Assembly (NCBI GenBank): GCA_030151225.1
Contig: JASLEG010000349.1
Coordinates: 1-12,031, forward strand
Direction: 5' to 3'
Length of the DNA stretch: 12,031 nt
From: Burkholderia sp.
GTDB taxonomy: Bacteria; Pseudomonadota; Gammaproteobacteria; Burkholderiales; Burkholderiaceae
Positions 6,222 through 12,031 of the stretch are shown in pieces; the first letter of the stretch is position 1; each line of letters opens with the position of its first letter. The notes beneath the pieces were generated by a model. It did not search any database. It was not told where the DNA came from and worked only from the letters and a program-made list of their open reading frames with translations. A program made the position numbers and the translations under genes.

Positions 6222-7124
6222 ATGTCCGACCCGAATTTTTCCTCCGAACTCCCGTCCGGGCTGCCGGCGCCAGCCGGGGCCTGCCTGCGCGCCACCGCGC
6301 TCGAGGTGCTGCGCGACACCGATCCGCCCGGCAAGGCCGCGCGGGCGAGGGCGCTGCACGCCGATCTGCTCGCCGGCCGCGTGCAGGCCGATGCGGCGCG
6401 TCGCATCGCGGCCCCGCCCGACCTGCCCGGGCGGCCTGCGCGCCCCGAGCTGGTGGAGCCGCGCCGCCTGCCGCGCCGCTCGATGCGCTCGCCGCAGGGG
6501 CGCGCCACGCTGCTGCATGCGCTGGCCCACATCGAATTCAACGCGATCAACCTCGCGCTCGACGCCGTGTGGCGCTTTCCCGCCATGCCCGCGGCGTTCT
6601 ACGCCGACTGGCTGCGCGTGGCGGCCGAGGAGGCGTATCACTACTCGCTGCTGGTCGACCGGCTGCGCGAATTCGGCCACGAATATGGCGACTTCCCGGC
6701 CCACGACGGGCTGTGGGAGATGTGCGAGCGCACCGCCGACGACCTGCTCGCGCGCATGGCGCTGGTGCCGCGCACGCTGGAGGCGCGCGGGCTCGACGCC
6801 TCGCCGCCGATCCGCGCACGCCTGCTGCAGGCCGGCGACGAGGCCTCGGCCGCGATCCTCGACGTGATCCTGCGCGACGAGATCGGCCACGTGGCGATCG
6901 GCAACCGCTGGTTTCGCCACCTGTGCGCGCAGGCCGGACTCGAGCCGCATCCGGCCTATCTGCGGCTCGCCGCGCAGTACCACGCGCCGCGCCTGCGCGG
7001 GCCGTTCAACTTCGAGGCGCGGCGCGACGCCGGCTTCGACGACGAGGAGCTGGACGCGCTGGTGGCGCAGGACCGCGACCCGCCGCGACCGGCCGAAACA
7101 GAGGGTGAAGGCGAGGGCGCCTGA
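6222..7124 (+). CDS. DUF455 ferritin-like diiron protein
   Basis: A protein of the DUF455 family, helical ferritin-like proteins of unknown reaction. With the start at 6222 it has 300 residues (MSDPNFSSEL...). The upstream in-frame ATG at 6177 adds 15 Arg-rich residues that look non-native; neither start has an SD sequence. The four-helix ligand pattern of carboxylate-bridged diiron proteins is visible: Glu105 (AHIEFN), then E-x-x-H at Glu137-His140 (EEAYHY), Glu166 or Glu169 in the third helix, and E-x-x-H at Glu220-His223 (DEIGH). The N-terminal 90 residues are Arg/Pro/Ala rich. It is divergent from the carbonic anhydrase-like gene and 72 nt upstream of the hydrolase gene. A metal-dependent oxidase or hydroxylase role is inference only. 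Confidence 0.85.
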   Translation: MSDPNFSSELPSGLPAPAGACLRATALEVLRDTDPPGKAARARALHADLLAGRVQADAARRIAAPPDLPGRPARPELVEPRRLPRRSMRSPQGRATLLHALAHIEFNAINLALDAVWRFPAMPAAFYADWLRVAAEEAYHYSLLVDRLREFGHEYGDFPAHDGLWEMCERTADDLLARMALVPRTLEARGLDASPPIRARLLQAGDEASAAILDVILRDEIGHVAIGNRWFRHLCAQAGLEPHPAYLRLAAQYHAPRLRGPFNFEARRDAGFDDEELDALVAQDRDPPRPAETEGEGEGA

Positions 7125-7157
7125 GCCGAACGCGCGCCCGCGTGCCGTCGTCATCGA

Positions 7158-7163
7158 TATAAT
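7158..7163 (+). promoter_or_regulatory. Consensus -10 box TATAAT before the alpha/beta hydrolase gene
   Basis: TATAAT is a perfect sigma-70 -10 hexamer in very GC-rich surroundings, 33 nt before the start codon. No TTG-type -35 is recognisable 16-18 nt upstream. Predicted transcription start is near 7170, giving a leader of about 27 nt with a pyrimidine tract (CATTCTTTTTCG) and no SD. Confidence 0.55.
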
Positions 7164-7196
7164 CGAACGACCATTCTTTTTCGACGGCCGATCACG

Positions 7197-8093
7197 ATGA
7201 CCCCAACCCGCTCCGATTCCGTTTCCGACTTCGTGACCGTGCGCGGCGTGCGCCTGCACGTGCGCCGCTGGGGCCGCCCCGACGCGCCGACGCTGTACAT
7301 GCTGCACGGCTGGATGGACGTGGCCGCCTCGTTCCAGTTCGTGGTGGACGCGCTGTCGGGCGACTGGCAGGTGATCGCGCCCGACGCGCGCGGCTTCGGC
7401 CTGTCGGACTGGCCGGTGGCGGCGGCCGGCGGCGGTCATTACTGGTTCATGGACTACCTGGCCGATCTGGACGCGCTGATCGACCACTACACGCCGGACG
7501 GCCCGGTCAACCTGGTGGGCCACAGCATGGGCGCGAACGTGGTGTGCCTCTACGCGGGCGGGCGGCCCGAACGGGTGCGCCGGGTGGTGGACCTGGAAGG
7601 TTTCGGGCTCGCGCCGCCGCCGGCCTCGCAGGCGCCGGTGCGGCTCGGCGCCTGGCTCGACGACCTGCGCGACCCGCCGCGCCTGTCGAGCTACGACTCG
7701 CTCGACGCGGTGGCCGCGCGCCTGATCAAGACCAATCCGCGCCTCGCCCCCGAGCGCGCGGCCTTCCTCGCCCATCACTGGTCGCGCCGCGAGGCCGACG
7801 GCCGCTACCACCTGCTGGCCGATCCGGCCCACAAGCAGGCCGGGCCGCTGCTGTTCCGGCTCGACGAGGTGATGGCGACCTGGGCACGGATCCAGGCGCG
7901 CGTGCTGCACGTGGAGGCCGTGGATTCGCCCACGCTGCGCCACCTGGCCGGCAACATCCCGCTCGACCAATACCGCGAGCGCTTCGCCGCGTTCCCCGAC
8001 TGGCGTCAGGTGGAGGTGGAGGAGGCCGGCCACATGGTGCACCACGACCAGCCCGAGCAGATCGCGGCGCTGATCGAGGCGTTCTGCGCCTGA
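7197..8093 (+). CDS. Alpha/beta-fold hydrolase
   Basis: A 298-residue serine hydrolase of the alpha/beta superfamily, without a signal peptide, so probably cytoplasmic. The oxyanion motif HGW is at 37-39, the nucleophile elbow GHSMG centres on Ser110, the likely acid is Asp243 in VEAVDS, and the base is His279 in EAGHMVHH. The region between about 140 and 215 is the cap domain, Arg/Pro rich. The fold and triad are clear but the substrate is not; esterase, lactonase and epoxide or C-C hydrolase activities all occur in this family. It has its own -10 candidate, and no SD sequence precedes the ATG at 7197. The next gene follows after about 100 nt that contain a 12-bp GC palindrome (8099-8110) and nothing else evident. 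Confidence 0.92.
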   Translation: MTPTRSDSVSDFVTVRGVRLHVRRWGRPDAPTLYMLHGWMDVAASFQFVVDALSGDWQVIAPDARGFGLSDWPVAAAGGGHYWFMDYLADLDALIDHYTPDGPVNLVGHSMGANVVCLYAGGRPERVRRVVDLEGFGLAPPPASQAPVRLGAWLDDLRDPPRLSSYDSLDAVAARLIKTNPRLAPERAAFLAHHWSRREADGRYHLLADPAHKQAGPLLFRLDEVMATWARIQARVLHVEAVDSPTLRHLAGNIPLDQYRERFAAFPDWRQVEVEEAGHMVHHDQPEQIAALIEAFCA

Positions 8094-8167
8094 TCCCGGG
8101 CGCCGGCGCCGCGCCGTTTCGCGCATCCGGCCCCCGTCGGTGCCACGGCGTTGTCGCTGCGTTGCAG

Positions 8168-8173
8168 TAGAAT
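8168..8173 (+). promoter_or_regulatory. Candidate -10 box TAGAAT close to the PHP gene start
   Basis: TAGAAT (5/6 to consensus) ends 7 nt before the ATG at 8180, so the predicted transcription start falls on that ATG. If the downstream ATG at 8198 is used the leader would be 18 nt. No clear -35 is present. Confidence 0.4.
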
Positions 8174-8197
8174 GGCTGGATGCTCCCGACTCCGACG

Positions 8198-9028
8198 ATG
8201 AACGCCGATCTGCACTGCCACTCCAACGTCTCCGACGGCCAGCTGTCGCCCGCCGAGGTCGCGCAACGCGCGCACGCGGCCGGCGTCACGCTGTGGTCGC
8301 TGACCGACCACGACGAGGTGGGCGGTCAGGCGGACGCGCGCACCGCCGCGCGGCTGCTCGGCATGCGCTACGTGGCCGGCGTCGAGATCTCGGTCACCTG
8401 GGCCTCGCGCACCGTGCACATCGTGGGCCTCGGCATCGATCCCGCTCATCCGGCGCTGGTCGACGGCCTGTACCGCACCCGCAACGGCCGTGCCGCGCGC
8501 GCGGTGGAGATGGGCGAGCGGCTCGCCGAACTCGGCATCGAGGGCGCCTACGAAGGCGCACTGCGTTTCGTGTCGAATCCGGACCTGATTTCCCGCACCC
8601 ATTTCGCGCGCTTCCTGGTGGAAGCCGGCCACGCCAGCTCCACGCACGACGTGTTCGCGCGCTACCTCGGCGACGGCAAGCCCGGCTGCGTGCCGCACCG
8701 CTGGGCGAAGCTGTCCGACGCGGTGAGCTGGATCCAGCAGTCCGGCGGCGAGGCGGTGGTCGCGCATCCGGGCCGCTACGCGTACACGCCGGTCGAATTC
8801 GCGGCGCTGTTCGGCGAATTCATCGATCTCGGCGGTCGCGCGATCGAGGTGGTCACGGGCAGCCACACGCCCGATCAATATCGCGAATATGCCGACGTCG
8901 CGCGCCGCTACGGTTTCGAGGCGTCGCGCGGTTCCGATTTTCATGCGCCGGGCGAGAGCATCGTCGAGCTCGGCAGTCTGCCGCCGTTGCCGCCGGACCT
9001 GAAACCGGTCTGGGAACGCTGGCTCTGA
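8198..9028 (+). CDS. rnm: PHP-domain phosphoesterase, RNase AM / 3',5'-nucleoside bisphosphate phosphatase type
   Basis: A PHP-family phosphoesterase of the E. coli Rnm (YciV, formerly TrpH) type. Family members remove phosphate from 3',5'-nucleoside bisphosphates, and the E. coli enzyme trims 5' ends of rRNA as a 5'-3' exonuclease. All nine expected metal ligands are visible, counting from 8198: His6 and His8 (DLHCHS), Asp13, His38 (TDHDE), Glu63 (GVEI), His135 (THFARF), His190 (AHPGRY), Asp247 and His249 (GSDFH). I prefer the start at 8198 (276 residues, MNADLHCHS) because the family begins right at DLHxHS; the in-frame ATG at 8180 adds six residues and sits exactly 7 nt after a -10 box. 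It is followed by yciO, as in E. coli. The gene symbol rests on family resemblance. Confidence 0.88.
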   Translation: MNADLHCHSNVSDGQLSPAEVAQRAHAAGVTLWSLTDHDEVGGQADARTAARLLGMRYVAGVEISVTWASRTVHIVGLGIDPAHPALVDGLYRTRNGRAARAVEMGERLAELGIEGAYEGALRFVSNPDLISRTHFARFLVEAGHASSTHDVFARYLGDGKPGCVPHRWAKLSDAVSWIQQSGGEAVVAHPGRYAYTPVEFAALFGEFIDLGGRAIEVVTGSHTPDQYREYADVARRYGFEASRGSDFHAPGESIVELGSLPPLPPDLKPVWERWL

Positions 9029-9032
9029 CCCG

Positions 9033-9053
9033 CGGCCGCGCCCGTCGCGGCCG
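9033..9053 (+). terminator. GC-only hairpin after the PHP gene
   Basis: CGGCCGCG (9033-9040) and CGCGGCCG (9046-9053) form a perfect 8-bp stem with a 5-nt loop, 5 nt after the stop codon. There is no T tract, so full intrinsic termination is unlikely. It may act as a partial terminator or as a 3' end stabiliser between this gene and yciO. Confidence 0.35.
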
Positions 9054-9104
9054 GGCCCCGACGCGCAACGCACGCGCGGGCGACGATTCCTTCCCCACAT
9101 TCCC

Positions 9105-9740
9105 ATGTCCCAGTTCTTCAGGATTCACCCGGAAAATCCGCAGTCGAGGCTGGTGCGCCAGGCGGCCGAGATCGTGAATCAGGGCGGCGTGATCGCGATG
9201 CCGACCGATTCGAGCTACGCGCTCGCCTGCCATCTCGACGACAAGAACGCCGTCGAGCGCGTGCGCCGGATCCGCGGCCTCGACGAGAAGCAGCTGCTGT
9301 CGCTGTTCGTGCGCGACCTGTCCGAGCTGGCCAACTTCGCGATGGTCGACAACCGGCAATACCGGCTGATCAAGTCGGTCACGCCCGGTCCCTACGTATT
9401 CGTGCTGCAGGCCACCAAGGAGGTGCCGCGCCGGCTCTCGCATCCGTCGCGCAAGACGATCGGCCTGCGGGTGCCCGACCACGCGATCACGCTGGCGCTG
9501 CTCGAGACGCTCGGTCAGCCACTGCTCGGCACCACGCTGATCCTGCCGCCCGACGACGATCCGCTCAACGATCCCGAGGAAATCCGCGACCGCCTCGAAA
9601 AGCAGGTGGATCTCGTGATCGACGGCGGCGCGTGCCCGCGCGAACCGTCCACCGTGATCGACCTGAGCGGCGAGGAGCCGGTGCTGGTACGCGCGGGCCG
9701 CGGCCCGCTCGAACCGTTCGGGCTCACCGTGCCCGCCTGA
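9105..9740 (+). CDS. yciO: YciO, TsaC/Sua5-related protein
   Basis: A 211-residue protein closely resembling E. coli YciO over its full length (MSQFFRIHPENPQ at the start; TKEVPRRL and KTIGLRVP centrally; DPEEIRDRLEKQVDL near the end). YciO shares the fold of TsaC/Sua5, which make threonylcarbamoyl-AMP for the t6A tRNA modification. The KxR-type motif that TsaC has after its TDS/TEA region is absent here (RIRGLDEKQLLSL at about 46-58), and TTLILP replaces the SAN-type motif, so this is a YciO and probably not the cell's main t6A enzyme. A double-stranded RNA or nucleotide-binding role is inference from the fold. No SD sequence precedes the ATG at 9105. It is 76 nt after the PHP gene and 109 nt before the M50 protease gene. 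Confidence 0.93.
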   Translation: MSQFFRIHPENPQSRLVRQAAEIVNQGGVIAMPTDSSYALACHLDDKNAVERVRRIRGLDEKQLLSLFVRDLSELANFAMVDNRQYRLIKSVTPGPYVFVLQATKEVPRRLSHPSRKTIGLRVPDHAITLALLETLGQPLLGTTLILPPDDDPLNDPEEIRDRLEKQVDLVIDGGACPREPSTVIDLSGEEPVLVRAGRGPLEPFGLTVPA

Positions 9741-9835
9741 AGCCGGCGCAGTCGCACGCCGCCGTGCCCGAGCCGGTTCGTCGGTGCGGGGCCGCCCGGC
9801 GCTGCCGCTTTTCGCGTCCGCCATTTTCCGCTTGT

Positions 9836-9841
9836 TACAAT
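9836..9841 (+). promoter_or_regulatory. Candidate -10 box TACAAT close to the M50 protease start
   Basis: TACAAT (5/6 to consensus) ends 8 nt before the A of the start codon at 9850. The predicted transcription start, near 9848, would leave a leader of about 2 nt. No good -35 is visible. Confidence 0.4.
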
Positions 9842-9849
9842 ATCGCGCT

Positions 9850-10509
9850 ATGGACAACCTGATTCAGACGATCGTCGTCTACGCCCTGCCCGTGATCTTC
9901 GCGATCACGCTGCACGAGGCCGCACACGGCTATGCCGCCCGCCTGCTCGGCGACAACACCGCCTATGCGCTCGGCCGGGTGTCGTTCAACCCGGCGCGTC
10001 ACATCGATCCGGTCGGCACCATCGTGATGCCGATCGCACTGTTCTTCCTGACGAGCGGGGCCTTCCTGTTCGGCTATGCCAAGCCGGTGCCCGTGGCGTT
10101 CCGCAACCTGCGCAATCCGCGCTGGGGCAGCCTGTGGGTGTCGGCCGCCGGTCCCGCCTGCAATTTCGTGCAGGCCCTGATCTGGGGGCTCGTGGCCGTG
10201 GGGCTGTCGGTGGCCAACGTCGAGGAACCGTTCTTCAGCGAGATGGCGCTGGCCGGCATCAACGTGAATCTCGTGCTGTGCGTGCTGAACCTGTTTCCGC
10301 TGCCGCCGCTCGACGGCGGGCGCGTGGTCTCGGCGCTGCTGCCGCCCAGGCAGTCGATCGCGTTCTCGCGCATCGAGCCTTACGGCTTCATCATCGTGCT
10401 GGTATTGCTGATGACGCACATCCTGTCGAATTACTGGCTGCGCCCCGGCGTCGGCATCGGTCTGGCCATCGTGCGGGCCATCCTGTCTCCCATTGCATCG
10501 CTTTTCTAA
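9850..10509 (+). CDS. M50 family site-2 protease, minimal type
   Basis: An intramembrane zinc metalloprotease of the S2P/M50 family. With the start at 9850 it has 219 residues; the upstream in-frame ATG at 9784 would add residues read from GC-rich spacer. The zinc motif HEAAH is at 22-26 inside the first membrane helix, and the third ligand lies in LDGG at 154-157 (Asp155). At least four to five hydrophobic helices are visible, near 7-27, 50-72, 94-120, 130-152 and 178-198. There is no PDZ domain (unlike RseP) and no CBS domain. It resembles compact bacterial members such as B. subtilis YwhC. Its substrate is not predictable. No SD sequence precedes the start. It ends 9 nt before trpS, so the two are probably one transcript. 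Confidence 0.93.
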   Translation: MDNLIQTIVVYALPVIFAITLHEAAHGYAARLLGDNTAYALGRVSFNPARHIDPVGTIVMPIALFFLTSGAFLFGYAKPVPVAFRNLRNPRWGSLWVSAAGPACNFVQALIWGLVAVGLSVANVEEPFFSEMALAGINVNLVLCVLNLFPLPPLDGGRVVSALLPPRQSIAFSRIEPYGFIIVLVLLMTHILSNYWLRPGVGIGLAIVRAILSPIASLF

Positions 10510-10518
10510 AACACAATC

Positions 10519-11721
10519 ATGTTCCCCGATCGTATCTTTTCCGGCATGCGTCCCACCGGGTCGCTGCATCTCGGCCATTACCACGGTGTGCTGAAGAACT
10601 GGGCGAAGCTGCAGTCCGAATACCCGTGCTTCTTCTGCGTGGTGGACTGGCATGCGCTGACCACGCACTACGAAACGCCCGAGGTGATCGAGAAGAACGT
10701 CTGGGAAGTGCTGATCGACTGGATCGCGTCCGGCATCGACCCGACCCAGGCCACGCTGTTCATCCAGAGCAAGGTGCCCGAGCACGCCGAACTGGCGCTG
10801 CTGCTCGGCATGAGCACGCCGCTCGGCTGGCTCGAACGCGTGCCGACCTACAAGGAACAGATCGAGAAGCTCAAGGAAAAGGACCTCGATACCTACGGTT
10901 TCCTGGGCTACCCGGTCCTGATGGCGGCCGACATCTTGCTGTATCGCGGTTCGCTCGTGCCGGTAGGCGAGGACCAGGTGCCGCACGTCGAGATGACGCG
11001 TGAAATCGCGCGGCGTTTCAACTACCTGTATGGCCGCGAGAAGGACTTCGAGGAAAAGGCGCTGGACGCCGCCAAGAAGCTCGGCGGCAAGCGCGCGAAG
11101 CTCTATCACGAGCTGCGCGTCGCCTATCAGCAGGAAGGCGACAACGAGGCGCTGGAGCAGGCGCGCGCGATGTTGCAGGAGTCGCAGAGCCTCTCCATGA
11201 GCGACCGCGAACGACTGTTCGGCTACCTCGAAGGCGCGCGCAAGATCATCCTGGTCGAGCCGCAGGTGCTGCTGACCGAAGCGTCGCGCATGCCGGGACT
11301 CGACGGCCAGAAGATGTCGAAGTCGTACGGCAACACCATCGGCCTGCGCGAAGACGCGGAGTCGATCACGAAGAAAGTGCGCACCATGCCGACCGATCCG
11401 GCACGCGTGCGCCGCACCGATCCGGGCGACCCGGACAAGTGCCCGGTGTGGCAACTGCACCAGTCCTACACCGACGCCACCACGCACGAGTGGGTGCAGA
11501 AGGGCTGCCGCAGCGCGGGCATCGGCTGTCTCGAATGCAAGCAGCCGGTCATCGAAGGCATCCTGCGCGAACAGCAGCCGATGCTCGAACGCGCGCAAAA
11601 ATACATGGACGATCCGTCGCTGCTGCGGGCGATCGTCGCCGACGGTTGCGACAAGGCGCGCAAGTTCGCCGTCGAGACCATGCGCGACGTGCGCGACGCC
11701 ATGGGGCTGTCGTACAACTGA
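10519..11721 (+). CDS. trpS: Tryptophanyl-tRNA synthetase, long form with Fe-S type cysteine motif
   Basis: Class I synthetase that charges tRNA-Trp with tryptophan. The PTGSLHLGH motif (12-20, the HIGH signature) and KMSKS (265-269) are intact. The product has 400 residues against about 334 in E. coli. The excess is mostly a charged helical insertion at about 175-242, between the Rossmann core (LVPVGEDQVPH, NYLYGR) and the KMSKS region. Four cysteines near the anticodon-binding helical domain form C308-x21-C330-x6-C337-x2-C340, nearly identical to the [4Fe-4S] motif of Thermotoga maritima TrpRS (C-x22-C-x6-C-x2-C). There is no SD sequence before the ATG (AAACACAATC precedes it), and the gene starts 9 nt after the M50 protease gene. 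Its stop codon overlaps the next start codon (TGATG). Confidence 0.97.
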   Translation: MFPDRIFSGMRPTGSLHLGHYHGVLKNWAKLQSEYPCFFCVVDWHALTTHYETPEVIEKNVWEVLIDWIASGIDPTQATLFIQSKVPEHAELALLLGMSTPLGWLERVPTYKEQIEKLKEKDLDTYGFLGYPVLMAADILLYRGSLVPVGEDQVPHVEMTREIARRFNYLYGREKDFEEKALDAAKKLGGKRAKLYHELRVAYQQEGDNEALEQARAMLQESQSLSMSDRERLFGYLEGARKIILVEPQVLLTEASRMPGLDGQKMSKSYGNTIGLREDAESITKKVRTMPTDPARVRRTDPGDPDKCPVWQLHQSYTDATTHEWVQKGCRSAGIGCLECKQPVIEGILREQQPMLERAQKYMDDPSLLRAIVADGCDKARKFAVETMRDVRDAMGLSYN

Positions 11722-12031
11722 TGGGCATGATCCTGGAACCGTCGCGGTGGGTGAAACGCTGGACGCATCTGGTTGCGCCCGGCGCAACGGTGCTCGACGT
11801 CGCCACGGGCGGCGGGCGCCACGCGCGGTGGTTCGCCTCGCAGGGTTATCCGGTGCTCGCACTCGATCGCGACGAACAGGCGCTGGCCGCGCTCGCGGAT
11901 GTCGTGTTGATCACGCCGCTCGTCGCGGATATCGAAGGCGCGCCGTGGCCGTTCAGGAACGGCGAGCAGTTCGGCGCGGTGGTGGTGACCAACTACCTGC
12001 ATCGTCCGCTCTTTCCCGCGTTGATCGACGC
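11721..12031 (+). CDS. Class I SAM-dependent methyltransferase, 3'-truncated by the window edge
   Basis: An open frame of 103 codons runs from the ATG at 11721 off the window end; a second ATG lies at 11727. The start overlaps the trpS stop codon (TGATG), indicating translational coupling. The SAM-binding motif I is VLDVATGGGRHARW at 24-37. The acidic residue after strand 2 is in ALDRDE, a further acid is in ADIEGAPWPF, and the motif IV position reads VVTNYLHRPL with no NPPY or DPPY. The methylated substrate is unknown; such genes are annotated simply as class I methyltransferases. The rest of the Rossmann fold is outside the window. Confidence 0.9.
   Translation, partial: MGMILEPSRWVKRWTHLVAPGATVLDVATGGGRHARWFASQGYPVLALDRDEQALAALADVVLITPLVADIEGAPWPFRNGEQFGAVVVTNYLHRPLFPALID

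Noticed and set aside
8099..8110. 12-bp palindrome GGCGCCGGCGCC after the hydrolase gene
   Set aside because: It is self-complementary but pure GC without a T tract or flanking symmetry. Such palindromes are expected by chance in sequence this GC rich.
6168..8126. 652-codon open frame on the - strand
   Set aside because: It is antisense to the ferritin-like and hydrolase genes, has shadow-type Arg/His/Ala/Gly composition and no domain, and its start is not supported by an SD sequence.
9835..11862. 675-codon open frame on the - strand
   Set aside because: It is antisense to the certain M50 and trpS genes. The translation is His/Arg/Gln-rich low-information sequence typical of GC-rich shadow frames, with no motif.
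1..12031. A novel defence, mobile or biosynthetic system
   Set aside because: Every long coding region is a conserved chromosomal family in a familiar order. There are no transposases, integrases, attachment repeats, toxin-antitoxin pairs or secondary-metabolism genes.

Overview
This is a GC-rich chromosomal housekeeping window. Gene content and order (pyrG-kdsA-eno-ftsB; rnm/yciO-like pair-M50 protease-trpS-methyltransferase) and protein sequences point to a betaproteobacterium, most likely Burkholderia sensu lato. This is judged from remembered families, not from a search. No mobile element, CRISPR array, tRNA or rRNA is visible, and no gene-free stretch exceeds about 200 nt.

Left block (1-3981, + strand). 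It holds the 3' three quarters of pyrG (CTP synthase), kdsA overlapping it by ATGA, then eno, then ftsB. The genes serve nucleotide supply, LPS inner-core sugar synthesis, glycolysis and cell division. A strong 12-bp hairpin separates eno from ftsB, and a bidirectional intrinsic terminator (4012-4043) closes the block.

Middle block (4064-6024, - strand). It is a compact three-gene run transcribed leftward: a gamma-class carbonic anhydrase-like hexapeptide protein, hslO (Hsp33 redox chaperone), and a small lipoprotein with a Gly/Tyr/Trp-rich tail. All three have clear Shine-Dalgarno (SD) sequences, and the first two start with GTG.

Right block (6222-12031, + strand). It contains a DUF455 ferritin-like protein with a full diiron ligand set, an alpha/beta hydrolase, a PHP-domain phosphoesterase of the RNase AM (Rnm/YciV) type, a YciO protein, a minimal M50 site-2 protease, tryptophanyl-tRNA synthetase and the start of a SAM methyltransferase cut by the window end. 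Most starts here lack an SD sequence, and two sit right behind a TANAAT -10-like box, suggesting leaderless or very short-leader mRNAs.

I found no previously undescribed multi-gene system. The best leads are within proteins. TrpS carries an iron-sulfur type motif (C308-x21-C330-x6-C337-x2-C340) plus a roughly 68-residue charged insertion. KdsA has the four metal ligands of the metal-dependent class. Regulatory leads are the eno/ftsB hairpin, the opposed TACAAT boxes at 6075-6080 and 6170-6175, and the leaderless-type starts.
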